DNA of 64,000 bases from positions 18,190,430-18,254,429 of the forward strand of contig NC_058158.1 of the NCBI RefSeq assembly GCF_020080835.1. The letters are read 5' to 3'. A program made the position numbers and the translations under genes. Shown here one piece after another: positions 18,810 through 30,887 of the stretch. The notes under the pieces were generated by a model that was not told where the DNA came from, ran no database searches, and was given only the letters and a program-made list of their open reading frames with translations. Source of the stretch: Cotesia glomerata. Lineage: Eukaryota > Arthropoda > Insecta > Hymenoptera > Braconidae. Every line of letters begins with the position of its first letter. Within the stretch, counting starts at the first letter, position 1.

Positions 18810-20860
18810 TTATTTATTTCTTTTTTTTACAGTTCGAAAAATAAAAGTAAAGCTTGGGAGTATTTTACTCCAATTACTTCAAATTCGGCACGATGCAAAT
18901 TTTGCCAGGGCATAATTAAAACCGCAGGAAATACGACAAATCTACGCTGCCATCTCAATTCGAAACACAAACTGTTCATTCCAGTTGATCTGCAAGTAAA
19001 CAATAAAAAACGTTCTGTTGCAGCAGTTGAGGAACCCTCTAACTCTACTGTTGAGAGAAAAAAATTAAAGACTCAGACTCAAATGGCGGTATGTAGAAAA
19101 TCTTATACGCTGAATTAATTAACAAATTGAACATTTTATTAATACTTTTTTTTTTTGTTTTCAGAAGAATCCTGTTCTTCAGTTGTATGAAAAAGCAAAT
19201 TCGTATGCAGGTGGAATTTATAAATTTTAGTTCTATATTTATTTTCGATTGAATTGATCATTTATACTGATTTCATGATTTTTATATTACAGATGGAGGT
19301 GTAGAAGCTGAAAAATTGACGAATTCTCTTCTGTATATGGTAGCTGTTGATTATATGCCACTCTGCTCCGTTGAAAAACAGGGATTGAGACAATTTGTGA
19401 AAACCGCAAGACCTCGTTATTCTATGCCCTGTCGTAAGACTATTACTAAACTAATGAGTGATAAATATGATGTCCTGAAAATAAAAGTCATGAGCGATAT
19501 AGGTAAATGCCCATTTTACTCATTGACATGCGACATTTGGACTGATATTTCCCAGAAAAGCTACTTAGGTGTAACTGTCCATTATTTATCTGCTAACAAT
19601 CTGGAAGTAAAAGCACAAATCTTTGTGTTCAGTCACTGGATTCCGCGCATACTGCAGAAAATATAGCATGCTCTTTGAAAATGATTTTCGAAAATTACAA
19701 TTTGGATATAAACAAAATAGTAGCCGTGACTAGTGACAGTGCACCGAACATGATAAAATCGATTAATACAGTTTTTCAACCGGAAAACGATAGACGACTC
19801 CCATGCTTCGCTCATCGCTTGTCTCATGTGGTTCCTACAGCTATATCCAAAATGTCAAATATTAAAGAAATCATCGACAAAGTCAAACGTATTGTGATGG
19901 TTACCAGAAAAAGTGTTCCTGCTTCTGATGAATTGCTGAGACTTCAAAAGCGTGACGGTAAAACGGATGGGACTGCACTTAAATTTATTCAAAGCGTTGA
20001 AACGAGATGGAACTCGACCTATGATATGCTTGAACGATTTTTACTTTTGGAAAACTATGTTTATCCTGTAACTTCTAAGTGCAATCATCCACCTCCGTTA
20101 TTAAGTCATGAAGAAACTACCATTTTAAAGCGATCTTGTTCATTTGATGAAACCTGTGATGATTATTATATCTCAAATAAGCGGCGATTCTTATTTGACA
20201 TGCAGTATGATTATTCCAAGTGTTGCAATTATGAAAAAGAAATCTCCTTATCGAAGCCAAAAACGGAAGAAGGGATAGCATTCAAAAGCTCACCTATCTG
20301 CTTCTCTTGATAACCAATTTAAAGATATTGAGTCATTCAAAATACTGGGCATTACAACTATATTGGATCCTCGTTATAAAAAATTACATTTCCAAAGTGC
20401 GATGTCCGCCGCGAATGCTGTAGACTTCATAAACAAACAAATGAAGTTGAGCTTTTCTAAAAGTTCTGGGTCTAAATCAGTTTCAACTGAAAATATATTC
20501 GTAGAGGAGTTAAACGCAGATAACATTTGGCGGTACCACGATGAACTTGTAGCCAAAACTAAGGCAAAAGTTCACACGATGGATGGATTAACTTTTGAAC
20601 TGAAACAGTATATGACACAGCCAATAATTGATAGATCTGAAGATCCCTTAAAACATTGGCAATTATTGAAACCGTCTCTACCTAATTTGTATGAAGTGGC
20701 TATGAAATATTTTTGCGTTGTTGGAACATCTGTTCCATGTGAGCGACTTTTTTCTGAAGCTGGTAACATTAAGACTGCCGATCGTAATCGACTGACAGGA
20801 AGTAATTTAAATAAATTACTTTTTTTGAGCAGTTTAAGTAGTGAAGAATGGGGATTATAG
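17413..20860 (+). pseudogene. hAT transposase with BED zinc finger, multi-exon, frameshifted
   Basis: Exons inferred from splice signals: 17413-17434, 17719-17826, 18113-18227, 18332-18549, 18637-18676, 18833-19088, 19165-19210 and 19293-20860. The N-terminal module (exons 1-3) is followed by a Ser-rich linker, then a BED-type finger in exon 6 (CKFC … HLNSKH). Exon 8 carries the RNase H-like core: first Asp in CDIWTDISQKSYLGV, second Asp in AVTSDSAPNMIKSI, the CFAHRLSH block, ETRWNSTYDMLERF, and the hAT dimerisation region with VPCERLFSEAGNI and its Glu. Frameshifts near 19640 and 20275 break exon 8, and sequence around 20130-20260 departs from the family pattern. The exon 4 donor (GTGAAT) is weak, and exon 5 is short and less certain. 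An unrelated (TA)n lies in the intron at 18741-18803. Confidence 0.85.
17511..17660. repeat. Near-perfect hairpin in intron 1 of the hAT transposase gene
   Basis: An inverted repeat with arms of about 65 bp, opening AAAAGCCCCAGTAGCTACT and closing AGCAGCTACTGGGGCTTTT, with only a few bases of loop near 17587. It is a good fold for a small MITE or a miRNA-like precursor. Confidence 0.75.
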
Positions 20861-21174
20861 GTTATAATTTATAACTAAATCTTTACTTTCTTTGTATTTT
20901 TTCTTAATTTTAATATTTAAAACTTGTTATCAAACAATTTTTTATTGTAAAGTGTGTATAAAATAAACTTAACGATTATTAAACTTAATAATAAATTTTT
21001 AGTCCTTAAATTACTCTGTTTTAAATAAAATATGGAATTTAATATGATTTTACTTTATTAAAATTTTTTTAATCATTCATTTTTAATAATGATTCAAAAT
21101 TAATTACTATGGTTTCAATTGTTCTTTTTACATTAGTTGTAGCCATAGTTTTTCGAATTTTCGCGCGTATTCTA

Positions 21175-21295
21175 CCATCGATGTTAACAATCGATGTTCC
21201 GATGTTTTTTTTTAAAACATCGATACTCCGATAGTAAGAAATTAAATCAATCGATGTCCGATGTCGATGTTTTTTACCAATATCGCCCATCCCTA
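21175..21295 (+). promoter_or_regulatory. hAT right subterminal repeats and TIR
   Basis: Clustered ATCGATGTT/CCGATG motifs followed by ATATCGCCCATCCCTA, the inverted copy of the left end. Confidence 0.75.
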
Positions 21296-22326
21296 CACTG
21301 GACGTAACACCTCAACGAGAGCTCGTGACTTACCCGAGTATCTCAGAGGAGGAGGTGTTGAACAGTGATGGCTTGCATTCAGCGCGCAAAGATGAACTCG
21401 TGAATGACCCGAGTTCCACAGTGGATGGAGTGCTGCTGGATCATGCGAGTAATACTGCTGGCCCACCGATGGATAATAAGGATGAGTCTGCAATTTGTGA
21501 ATCGGCTATGGATCAATTCGTGACACGTCAAGACTTAGATGTTGCTGTACGAAAGTTGGAATCGAAGATAGATAATTGCTTCACCAGACTTCAGCAAATG
21601 ATAATGGATAAGATGACGACGAGAGTAAACTATCAAGAGGACACAAGCCGAGTGGTAAATGACCAAAAGTTAGAAAGTCAAAGTGACTCAGGGGTCGATT
21701 GTGAATCCAAGGTTCCTAGTAGAGATTCAGCGCCTCTCAAGGACTCAGATAATCGTGTATTTAGACGACGTCGCAGGAGGTATTGTAATGATTTGGAGAA
21801 ACCCAGCGACGGTACAATTATCAGTGACGAGGCTGTGCATAATTTGACTACGGAGTACACAAAGGGTGAAGATGCATCGAGAAAAGCGAGCTCGTCGACA
21901 GTCAATTCGGATTCAAGTGACCAGAAGGACGGTTCGAGTGATGCCAAGTCAGAAGTTGCTAAAAAGAGGAAGCGTCGCAGGAGAAGACGATCCTCTAAGA
22001 AGACTGAGACATCAAGAGCGCCGGTGGTCGTGAGCGATGTCGTCGATTTTTCTCAAAGGCCTGTGTATGATCGTTATGTACACAGCAAAGTTAATCCTCG
22101 TAGGTATGTGCCGGAAAATAGATTCGAGATTAGATATGAATTAGCAAATCGCTGCGTAGGCCCGCGTTGGGAAGTTCCGTGTGGTAGGAGCGATATGCCG
22201 CGAGCGTTTGCGTGCGATTGTAAAATAGACTATTGCCCTGTACCTTGCAATTATTTTAATACATTGTCGCGAGGAAGGACAAGTTATAATTTAAATAGAT
22301 ATAATACTAGTTTACATGATAGTTAA

Positions 22327-23730
22327 AAATTTTGTTTTTGAGCTGGAGACACGGGTGTGCGTGGTAATTGATCATGCGGCTTGTGAGTTCGCGTTTGTTT
22401 TCGCCCATGATTAATTTTACAAAATTAACCATTGTCTGGCAGGGGGGTGTCACAGGGTTTTTATTCCCTGTGCGCGTTCCTCCCTGCGCCTAATATTTGG
22501 CAACAGATCCACACTCAATGTGTGTCTCAATTTTACTATTTTGTATTTATTTATAAATGTATTTATAATTTATTATTACTAATATTATTTTTATTTAAAA
22601 TAAAATTTAATCTCTTGTATTTAAAATTAAAATTTAATTATTTGATACCCGGGCGATAATTGCGGGGAGCGATTTATTGAAATAAATGCGAATGAAATTT
22701 AAGCGTTTTGTACACGCGGTGGCCCGCTTGGTGTGAGGTATGCACGCGGGACCTCCGCTATTGTAAGGAGTGTGGATTTGGTGCCTTGGTTTGAGTTTCC
22801 TTTTCTGGTGAGTACTCACAAGTTGAGATCAATTAATATCCGCACACCGCTGTCTCCTGGCTTAAATAAGTTATTCTTTTACTGTCCAACTAAAATCACT
22901 ATCGATTGATCGGGTCGATCCCGTAGCGAGTAAGGGTTATCATAAGGGAATATTTGTACCTGTCCCGAAAGCCGCGTGTTGGGTCCTCGATACGGCCAGC
23001 AATTTTTATAATTATTATTGTCAAATTAGGTTTATTATTTTGCGCCATTGACAATCATTATTGTCAAACATTAACTATCATTACAAGTATTATTTTCAAG
23101 CGCAATTCAGATTTAATATTCTTAAATTTTAATTACTGTTACGATTATTGTTTTGATTGCGGTTATTATTATTCTCGAACGCAATATTGTAAAATAAGTT
23201 GAAGAAAAATTTATATGTTAATCACGAATTCCATAAAGGATTTATTTTGTTATTTAAAGGATAAATTTAGTTTTAAGTAACTTCGTTTTTGAATAAATAA
23301 TTTATTTATTTTTATTGAAATTTTCTGATCCATTAATAATTAATGTATGAAAGCTGATTCCCGGATTCTTTTCCTATGACTCATCTTCCTATCTTAGTCA
23401 AATAATCTAGGATATTAGCTTATAATTATTTAGTTATTATTTTTGATTCCAAATGATATACTAATCTCGACTTTGATTTTTCGTGGTTTATTTTCCATTC
23501 TCATTAATTTAAATCGTTAATTGATCGTCCGGCGCGGCCCCTGGAATTTTTATTATTTTTGGTAATTTTCATAAAAAATTACCTGGCGTCCAAATGTGCA
23601 CTAACCCAGCCTGAGGGGTTTCCGGGTTAATTTTATTATATGTTTAAAAAGGGCGAGCGTAAAATACCCTACCCAGCCGATATCTCCGCCATCGGTCGAA
23701 TTTAGTTAAATTTTGGGAAAAAGTATTGTT

Positions 23731-23735
<5 letters not shown>
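22327..23735 (+). other. 3' part of the unclassified block, no gene
   Basis: Non-coding sequence downstream of the 481-codon ORF. It includes a small hairpin CACAGGGTTTTTATTCCCTGTG near 22450, a GC-richer patch at 22640-22990 and a short inverted pair TGGTAATTTT…AAAAATTACC near 23560. No domain is recognisable in any frame. Confidence 0.5.
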
Positions 23736-23815
<80 letters not shown>

Positions 23816-24190
23816 GGGATATAACGCGGCTTGTCAGGACGATAGCGTCGCCAATTTACAACGGATCTCTACCAAACTCAACATACTTATTCTACAGATA
23901 AATACCAAAGTCAAGTTCGAAGATGAGCTTAATCGGTCAAGTAATTTAGAAATACCAGGATTTCAAAATTTTGAAAATCATAAAAATTCATATTTCTTGA
24001 CTTTCGAACTCGAATAACTTTTGAATGGGATAACTTATTGCAATTCTGTAAACTGCATCCGAAAGCTCTTTAAATAATCTTTAATGTGAGTACCATGTCA
24101 TATGTGTAGTCTCAAAATTATGCCCCATTCCCCTATGCCAATTATGAAATTTGCTATTGCACTGGTTTTAGTATTTGTCCGTCGATATAT
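23736..24190. repeat. (TA)n tract plus dispersed unit copy 3, truncated
   Basis: (TA)n to about 23805, then GGGATATAACGCGGCTTGTC as in copy 2. Homology fades near 24160, where it joins other sequence. It carries a few substitutions relative to copies 1 and 2. Confidence 0.85.
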
Positions 24191-24944
24191 ATTTTTGTCG
24201 ATTGCATATAAGTTAAAAGCCCTAGTTCTGTATACAATCTTCGTTATATTTTTTTCTATTCATGATGAAATCTACTTCCATTTCGGCTGCCGAATGGTCT
24301 TTTTTTTGTTGTGGACCTCTCTTTGATGTTTATCTGATAATCATTGTGATTGAAAAATTTTATTTATCTTGTTATGATAATTTCTATAATTAATATCATT
24401 CAATCTTAATTTTTGTGATTGTTTCAATCTTTCTTGATGAACTAACTTTTTAGCTGGATCTTGTAACCTTTTTTTTTGTGATAATTTCAATCTCTCTTGA
24501 TGGATTTTTTTATTTTTTTCATCTTGTAACCTTTTATTTCTCGGGATATCCTAACCCTATAGACGGGTGCGGATATCATGGTTGAGTGCCGACCGGGCGC
24601 GTCCCCGGGTGGCGGATAGGGGGGCTGTGGGCTTGTTTGGAGAAACCTGGACCCCTTACAACAGAGGACAGGGATCTCTAATCAGATCCCGGCCAGCAGA
24701 GGCCGAAGGAAGCACAACCAGTGTAAAACCTGGCTTTGGGCGACCTCGACCCTGCCGCGGACCAACTCCCCTAAGCTAAGGTGGGAGCCATCGTGCCGAT
24801 GGCTGTATGGTACTAGGGTTATAGTGCCGCAAACGATGCCCTTGGGGCAACAGGCGCAACCCCATTGTATTTATGCGCCTTCCGCTGGCATGCCAGGCTC
24901 TGTTAGCGGTGACCTTTAGTTCCTGGAGACTCGTGGGACCAAAA

Positions 24945-26463
24945 ATGGACAACACAATAAAAAACCCCAACGGACTGGGGGACTCTGCGGAGAACCCCAG
25001 TCCTTCCATGAAAATGGACATCGTGGAGGAGGCACAGGGCTCAACAAATGCCGGGCACAGTGACTCCTCCAAAGATATCATGAAGGAGGCACAGGGCTCG
25101 ACAAATGCCGGGCACAGTGACTCCCCCAAAGATGATGAAGACTCCTCCAAAGATGATGGAAGGAAGAGGAACCGCAGTGGTGCTGCAAAGAGACGGGCCC
25201 GAAGAGCCAAACTGGCCCTAGGGACCCAGGCTCTGGAGCAAAACTGCAGGACTACTCTCCCACCATCTCCGTGGCCAAAGGGGAGGAGGCCCCCAAGGGA
25301 AAAAGCAATAAAAGGCCTAGACCCGAGGTGAACACTCCACCAGAGGCTAAGAGTTTGGCCAAAAAAGGGCAAAATAGCCCACAGGTCGAGCGGCTTCAGT
25401 GACGCCGTACGGGCGAGCAGGAAGGTGGCAATAACACCTTCTGGCTACCCTGAGGTGCTACTGAGCCAAGAGACCAGCGACCTGGTAACGCAGGCACTCG
25501 TTGGAGCGCTGGATGCTGTCCCAACAGGACAAGCAGTCCCGTGCTTCGAGGGATGCCGGTGGGAACAGGGAGTGCTGTGGGTGACTTGCACCGACGAAGA
25601 CTCCAAAAAGTGGGTCCTAAGGACAGTCCCAGCTCTCAGGGCTAGGGAGGGTCTCGTTCTCCAAGTGTTGGAGAGGGAGGCTCTTCCTCGGCTCAGGAAG
25701 CTGACGGCGGTCCTGGGAACCAACGAAGAGAGCGGAGTCATTATGAGAAGACTCGCTCGCCAAAACCCTGGACTCAACACTGAATTGTGGAGAATCTGGG
25801 ACAGACGAACGGTCGGCAAGACCGTTCACCTAGTTCTGGGGGTGGACCAGAAGTCACTGGCGACACTCTCGGGGTGCAATTACTCACCCCACTTCGGATT
25901 GGGTAGGGCTCGCTTTTACGAGGCCCAATCCAAATCCGGAGGGGGGAAAGAGAGTGCTGCCGGGGCTACTGAGCCCACACCCAAAACCGAGCCTCCCAAG
26001 GGAGGACTGTCGACGGGAGGGGTCGAGCCGGCCAAGGCTTCGGATGCCAAGGGCGGCTCGATCCCTCCAGAGGGACGAGGGACTTCGGTCGCTGCCACCC
26101 CGCTGGAGAGCCGAGAGGCCTCCCGTGGAGAGGCACAAGCGACGAAACCGGGTCCTTCTTCCCTAACGACGATGCAGGGCATAGGGTCCCTTCTGAAGCC
26201 TGCGCGTCTCCTAATTAGGAGTGCCTCCGAAGAAGATGGAACGATCCCCGAGGGACGTTCCAGCTCCAGAAGGAAGGCCCACTAAAGCGGAGACGCTAGC
26301 TAAAGAAGGGGCCAAAGGGCTTAAGCTGGGTAAGCAATCTACCCTTGCTCAGGCCCTAGCCAAATGGGAGAAAGGGTCCGGCACATTGAAGGAACCAAAC
26401 ACCCAAGGCAAGAGAGATGAAGATGGGCATGAAAATGTCCCCATCCCCCTTGACACACCTTAA
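24945..26463 (+). pseudogene. ORF1 of non-LTR element, DUF4780-like, frameshifted
   Basis: The first segment starts at the ATG at 24945 (MDNTIKNPNG) and includes two copies of an AQGSTNAGHSDS repeat and a basic KRNRSGAAKRRARR stretch. A frame change occurs near 25270-25330 and reverses before 25425. From 25430 the sequence YPEVLLSQETSDLVTQAL … LWVTCTDEDSKKWV … ALPRLRKLTAVLG matches the DUF4780 pattern that I know from insect non-LTR ORF1 proteins, a single-stranded nucleic-acid binding role being likely. A Pro/Lys/Ser-rich C-terminal tail follows, changing frame near 26230 and ending at 26463. No CCHC knuckles are evident. Confidence 0.75.
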
Positions 26464-26524
26464 CTCCAACCTTCCCCCACATTCCCACCTCCCTCTTCCC
26501 GCAAATTCGCGAAGACCGTCAGCA

Positions 26525-29500
26525 ATGCAGCAACTACAGCTGCAGGGCAGACGACATATTCAACAATTAACTAACAGCACTGCAAAGCGGCATCTGCTTT
26601 ACTTAGCAGAGACCTAGCAGTGAGGCACACAGATGTATCCCTGATACAAGAACCCTGGACGTACAAAGGGCAAGTATTAGGGATAGAACTGAAAGGTGGC
26701 AGTCTGGTCTATGGTGAATCAGAGCAGGGGCCTAGGGCCTGTATCTTCATAAACAGGAAGCATACAGCGCTCAAGTTGCACCAGTTCTGCACCAGAGACC
26801 TGGCTGTTGCCTCAATAAAAATTCCCATAGGAGAAACTAAGGCGGATATCATAATAGGATCTGCCTATCTCCCCTATGAAGATACGACAGTGCCCACTGA
26901 GGAGGTCATTAGACTGGTGGAGCACTGCAAAGTCAATGATCTGCCACTCATTGTGGGGTGTGACGCAAACGCACATCACATAGTGTGGGGCAGCTCAGAC
27001 ATTAATAGAAGAGGCTCAGCATTGCTGGAGTACCTCTCAACCACAGGCTTGGAAATCCTGAATGAAGGATCCAAACCTACCTTTGTCACTTCTCGAAGGC
27101 AAGAAGTGATCGATATAACACTGGGCTCTCGAAGGATAGCACAGGAAATCAGAAGGCTGGGAAGTCAGCAAAGAGGATTCTCTTTCCGACCACAGACAGA
27201 TAAACTTTTAGTGAGAGGCAACAATAGCAACGGAACTCAGGACACTTATAGGAACCCCAAATCTGCGGACTGGCTCAAATATAAAAAGAGCTAAGAAACA
27301 GATTGGGGAGACCTGTAAGAGGACTGAGGAACGTGCCAAGAGATTGAGCAAGTGGCCGAACACTTGCAACAAGCCATTGTTCAGTCCTATGAGATTGCCT
27401 GCCCACTAAAAGTTAGGAAAAGCAACAAACGGGTGACATGGTGGAATGCAAAGCTGAATAAGCTTCGCACCCTGTCCAGAAAGTTGCTGAATAAGTCCAT
27501 CAAGACAAAAACGGACCAAGACTGGGCAGACTATAAAGCTGCCCAAAAACTGTATAAAAAACATATCAAGGTCTCAAAACTAGACGCCTGGAGGAGATTC
27601 TGCGGAGAGCTGGAGGACTTACCACTGGTGGCCCGCCTACGCAGAATCTTTACTTCAGGACCTAAAACAAAACTCGGTGTCCTCACCCTACAAGATGGTA
27701 GAGTGACTGAAAACAACGAGGAAACATTAGCGCACCTCTGCGAGGTTCATTTTCCTGGCTCGGAACTCATGGAACTGGAACAGGAAGAAGCCTCAGAGAA
27801 TGCGATAATAAAAGCAGTCTGAAACGAGGAGACTGGAGCACAGCCGTCAGAGTGATAACACCTGATAGAATAAGGTGGGCAATTGGAAACTTTGAAAGGT
27901 TCAAGAGCCCAGGGGTGGATGGGATCTTCCCGGCTCTTCTGCAGGAGGGAAGAGAAATCCTCATCAAACACCTAACTAGACTTTTTAGGGCCTGCCTGGC
28001 CCTAAGCTACATACCGAAGGCTTGGCGTGAGGTCAGGGTTGTCTTTATACCAAAACATGGCAAAAGCAGCTATGACCTGGCCAAGTCCTTCAGACCTATT
28101 AGCCTAACATCGTTTCTCCTCAAGACATTGGAAAGACTGGTGGATAGGCACATAAGAGATAATGCACTAAACGACACGCCGGTGCATTATACACAGCACG
28201 CATACCAGGCAGGCAGATCCGTCGAAACGGCCCTACATGATGTGGTTACCTACATTGAAAGGGCCTTTCGAGGGAAAGAATCGGTCCTGGGAGTGTTTAT
28301 AGATATAGAAGGGGCGTTTGACAATACCCCCTTCGAATCAATATGCGAGGCTACAGAGCTCTTCGGGGTAGAGAAATCTATCACCGGTTGGGCTCATTTT
28401 ATGCTTCGCACAAGAATAGTGACTGCCGGACTCAGTGACACTAGAGTCCGGGCCCGTGTGAAGGGGCTGCCCACAAGGTGGGGTTACCTCCCCTCTCATG
28501 TGGATCCTGGTCATCAATGAGCTCCTAGTGGCACTAGAAAACCTAGGAGTATATGCTGTAGGCTACGCCGATGACGTCGCACTGATGATTAAAGGCTCAA
28601 GCCCGACGGAGATGAGATGGAGAACACAACGTGCTCTAGATCTCATACAGAAATGGTGCATAGGAAAATCTCTAAGGGTTAACCCCAACAAAACAGAGAT
28701 GGTACTCTTCACCAAAAGAAGGAAGCTGAAAATTACGGCTCCCTCTATCTTTGGCATGGAGCTTAAATTCTCAAAGGAGGTACGCTATTTAGGCGTAACT
28801 CTAGACAGTAAGCTCACATGGAGAAGCCATATCGAGAAGCAGACCCAAAAAGCAACTGCCACTTTCTGGGCATGCAGAAGAATATTTGGCATAACATGGG
28901 GCCTGAAACCAAGACTGATCAAGTGGATTTACACGGCGATCTTGGTTCCACAGCTCACCTTTGCCTCTGTTGTATGGTGGCCTTCGCTTAAGAAGAACAT
29001 CAACATCAAGGCATTCCTAAAAGTCTACCGACTGTCGTTGCTAGGGATAACTGGGGCTCTAAGAACCACAGCTACCTTAGCAATGGGGGCGCTCCTGAAC
29101 CTGGAGCCCCCGCATATCACTGCAGAAGCTCTTGCTATGAAAACAGCAATGAGATTGCTCTTTAACGGACACTGGACAAGGGCAAGAAGCGGACATGCAG
29201 CCATCCTAAGGGACAGGGGACTCGACAGATTCCTAACCCAAGGAGGAGACATGAGCCCTCGAAGCTACCACTTCAGACGTCAATATAAGGTCCTTATCCC
29301 AAGTAGGCAGGAATGGGACGAGGAAAACAAGAGCATCCTGTCCCCCATAGGGCTAGTCTGGTATACGGACGGCTCAAAAACGGACAAAGGGGCAGGAGCT
29401 GGAATTTATAGCAGTGGACCGAAAACAGAAATCTCTCTGCGGCTAGGGGACACTGCTTCGGTTTTCCAGACAGAGGTATACGCGATCTGGGCCTGTGTAG

Positions 29501-30198
29501 AGCACATTTCTAAGCTCAACCACAGGAACAAGCACGTATACATCTGCAGCGATAGTTGCGCTGCGCTCAGGGCACTAGAACAAACTGAAGTGTCCTCGAG
29601 ACTAGTGCGAAAATGCATAGACTCCCTAAATGAATTAGCAGAGTATAACAAAGTCAAACTACTGTGGGTACCGGGCCATAGCGGGAACGCAGGAAATGAC
29701 AAAGCAAATGAGCTGGCGAAAGCGGGAGCTCGTAAAAGAGACCCTGAACCAGTAATCAGCATAGCGGTGCCTTTTAGTCTCATAAAGCAACACGCTTCCC
29801 TATGGACTAACGACAAGTTTCAGGAAGTGTGGGCAGAGGCAAAAGGCATGATGCATACGAGGGCACGTTTTAAAGGACCCTCCAAGACATTAGGCTTGTC
29901 CTTGATAGGGCTCGACAAGAAGCTGCTAAGGCTAACTGTCGGGTATATCACAGGACACTGGCTAACCGGCAGGCATCTGAGACGCCTAGGCATCTCAGAT
30001 CACTCGATGTGCCCCAGATGCCTATCGGAGGAGGAAACTCCTCTACATCTAATCCTCCATTGCAGAAAACTGGCAACAGCCCGAAAGGACATACTAGGAT
30101 TCTGCGATGGAGAGTCTATTGATATACAGGAGATTGGCGTGGGACAGTTGCTTCACTTCTTGAAGCAGACAGGCCTGGCCAATCTCCAAGATATATAA
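26525..30198 (+). pseudogene. ORF2 of non-LTR element: endonuclease, RT, RNase H, frameshifted
   Basis: The endonuclease begins near 26525, with a frame change near 26617, and shows SLIQEPWTYKG and LIVGCDANAHHIVWGS. Stops at 27292 and around 27313 interrupt the linker. Reverse transcriptase begins near 27822 after a frame change (SPGVDGIFPALLQEG, FRPISLTSFLLKTLERLV, FIDIEGAFDN), changes back near 28463 to give GCPQGGVTSPLMW, and has the catalytic YADD near 28565. RNase H follows (WYTDGSKT near 29356, QTEVYAIW, CSDSCAALRAL, WVPGHSGNAGNDKANELA) and the C-terminus has a CPRC…H…HC zinc-binding pattern near 30010-30065. All catalytic motifs remain visible, so degeneration is by small indels. Minus-strand open frames over this GC-rich region are shadows. 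Confidence 0.9.
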
Positions 30199-30887
30199 CG
30201 TAACCAACCTAGAAGGGCTGAGTACAATGGTCCAATAGGACTGAGTGCTTGGCTCAATGTCAGCTACAATATTCCCTCCCCCCCTAATTCTAATTCTAAT
30301 TCTAACCTTTTATTTTGAGATATTTTTTGCCTTTCTTGATGAATTTTTTTATTTTTTTCATTTTGTAATCTTTTATTTTGAGATAATTTTAACCTCTTTC
30401 GATGGATTTCTTTATTCGTTTTATCTTGGAACCTTTTATTTTGCGATTGTTTTAGTCTCTCTCGATGAATGTTTCGATTTTCTTCATCTTCTAATCTTTT
30501 ATTTTGAGATAATTTCAATCGACTTTTATGAATTTTTCTTGAATTTTCATTATTTAATCTTCGCTGTTGACAGGTTCTTAATTTTATCAAATGATTTTCA
30601 TGTTTATTGCTGTCTATCAATCGAACTTTTTGATACATTTTATTTTTATATTTATATGAATGTGTCTTGCGATAATTTTTCATTCGTTCATTATGTTTCA
30701 TTAAATTTTCATCTTTAGAAAGATACTTCTTCAGTCTTGTCCTTGCTGATACTGAATTAATTGTTTGACCTTTGTTACTTCTATTAATATTATTGATAAT
30801 ATCATCGCTTTTATTCCTGTTATTCTGAGTATAATTAATCCAATCCTTTTTCTTTTGACCGTAACTTTTATAATTCAGCTTTAGCAT

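Larger units (their letters stand above)
15980..21295 (+). mobile_element. hAT DNA transposon, 5.3 kb
   Basis: A perfect 16 bp terminal inverted repeat, TAGGGATGGGCGATAT, lies at both ends and is flanked by the 8 bp target duplication CACTGGAC (15972-15979 and 21296-21303), the hAT hallmark. Both subterminal regions carry several ATCGATGTTT/CATCGATG motifs, probable transposase-binding sites. Inside are two plus-strand spliced genes: a small accessory gene (16336-16792) and the BED-finger transposase gene (17413-20860). The transposase is frameshifted, so this copy is probably non-autonomous. Confidence 0.95.
15557..22326 (+). pseudogene. 481-codon ORF interrupted in frame by a hAT insertion
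   Basis: The left part (15557-15979) opens MDQTWLMTGLEL and the right part (21304-22326) ends NTSLHDS then stop. Removing the hAT element and one copy of its 8 bp target duplication gives one uninterrupted frame of 481 residues. Near residue 15-45 a helical stretch (SQLRLFLSGSGLLSIG) resembles a SAP-like fold, as in some LTR-element Gag proteins. The middle is acidic and Ser-rich, followed by a basic cluster (KKRKRRRRRR) near 22000. The C-terminus has several Cys and Pro residues (CDCKIDYCPVPC). I do not recognise the family. No protease, reverse transcriptase or integrase follows, so if this is a Gag the element was already non-autonomous. Both halves remain open, implying a fairly recent interruption. 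Confidence 0.55.
24540..30302 (+). mobile_element. Non-LTR retrotransposon, LOA/I type, full length but mutated
   Basis: A 5.76 kb element flanked by the 13 bp target duplication TAACCTTTTATTT (24527-24539 and 30303-30315). It begins CTCGGGATATCC and ends in a short tail of ATTCTA repeats rather than poly(A). GC content is far above its surroundings. ORF1 has a DUF4780-like domain; ORF2 has an AP endonuclease, reverse transcriptase and RNase H. RNase H in ORF2 together with DUF4780 in ORF1 points to the LOA/I group. Several frameshifts show that this copy is dead. Confidence 0.92.
24341..30887 (-). pseudogene. Lys/Arg-rich repeat ORF (256 aa) split by a non-LTR retrotransposon
   Basis: On the minus strand an ORF opens at 30887 (MLKLNYKSYGQKKKDW) and runs into the retroelement at 30303. 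After removing the element and one 13 bp target duplication it continues in frame from 24526 to a stop at 24341, 256 residues in all. The second half consists of about seven repeats of roughly 28 residues with the core RLKLSQNKRLQDE…IHRE, strongly basic and predicted coiled coil. The repetition is visible in the DNA as an 84 bp minisatellite. I do not recognise the family with certainty. Basic repeated N-terminal regions occur in some insect Helitron Rep/helicase proteins, but no Rep or helicase motif is present here. Neighbouring sequence on the minus strand (24261-24310) is shared with 54968-55018. Confidence 0.55.

Noticed and set aside
27820..28463. Programmed frameshifting in the non-LTR ORF2
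   Set aside because: Several independent shifts plus internal stops occur across ORF1 and ORF2, which is decay rather than regulation.
24776..29816. Several minus-strand open frames of 60-198 codons across the non-LTR element
   Set aside because: They are shadows of GC-rich ORF1/ORF2 coding sequence, where reverse frames stay open by composition.
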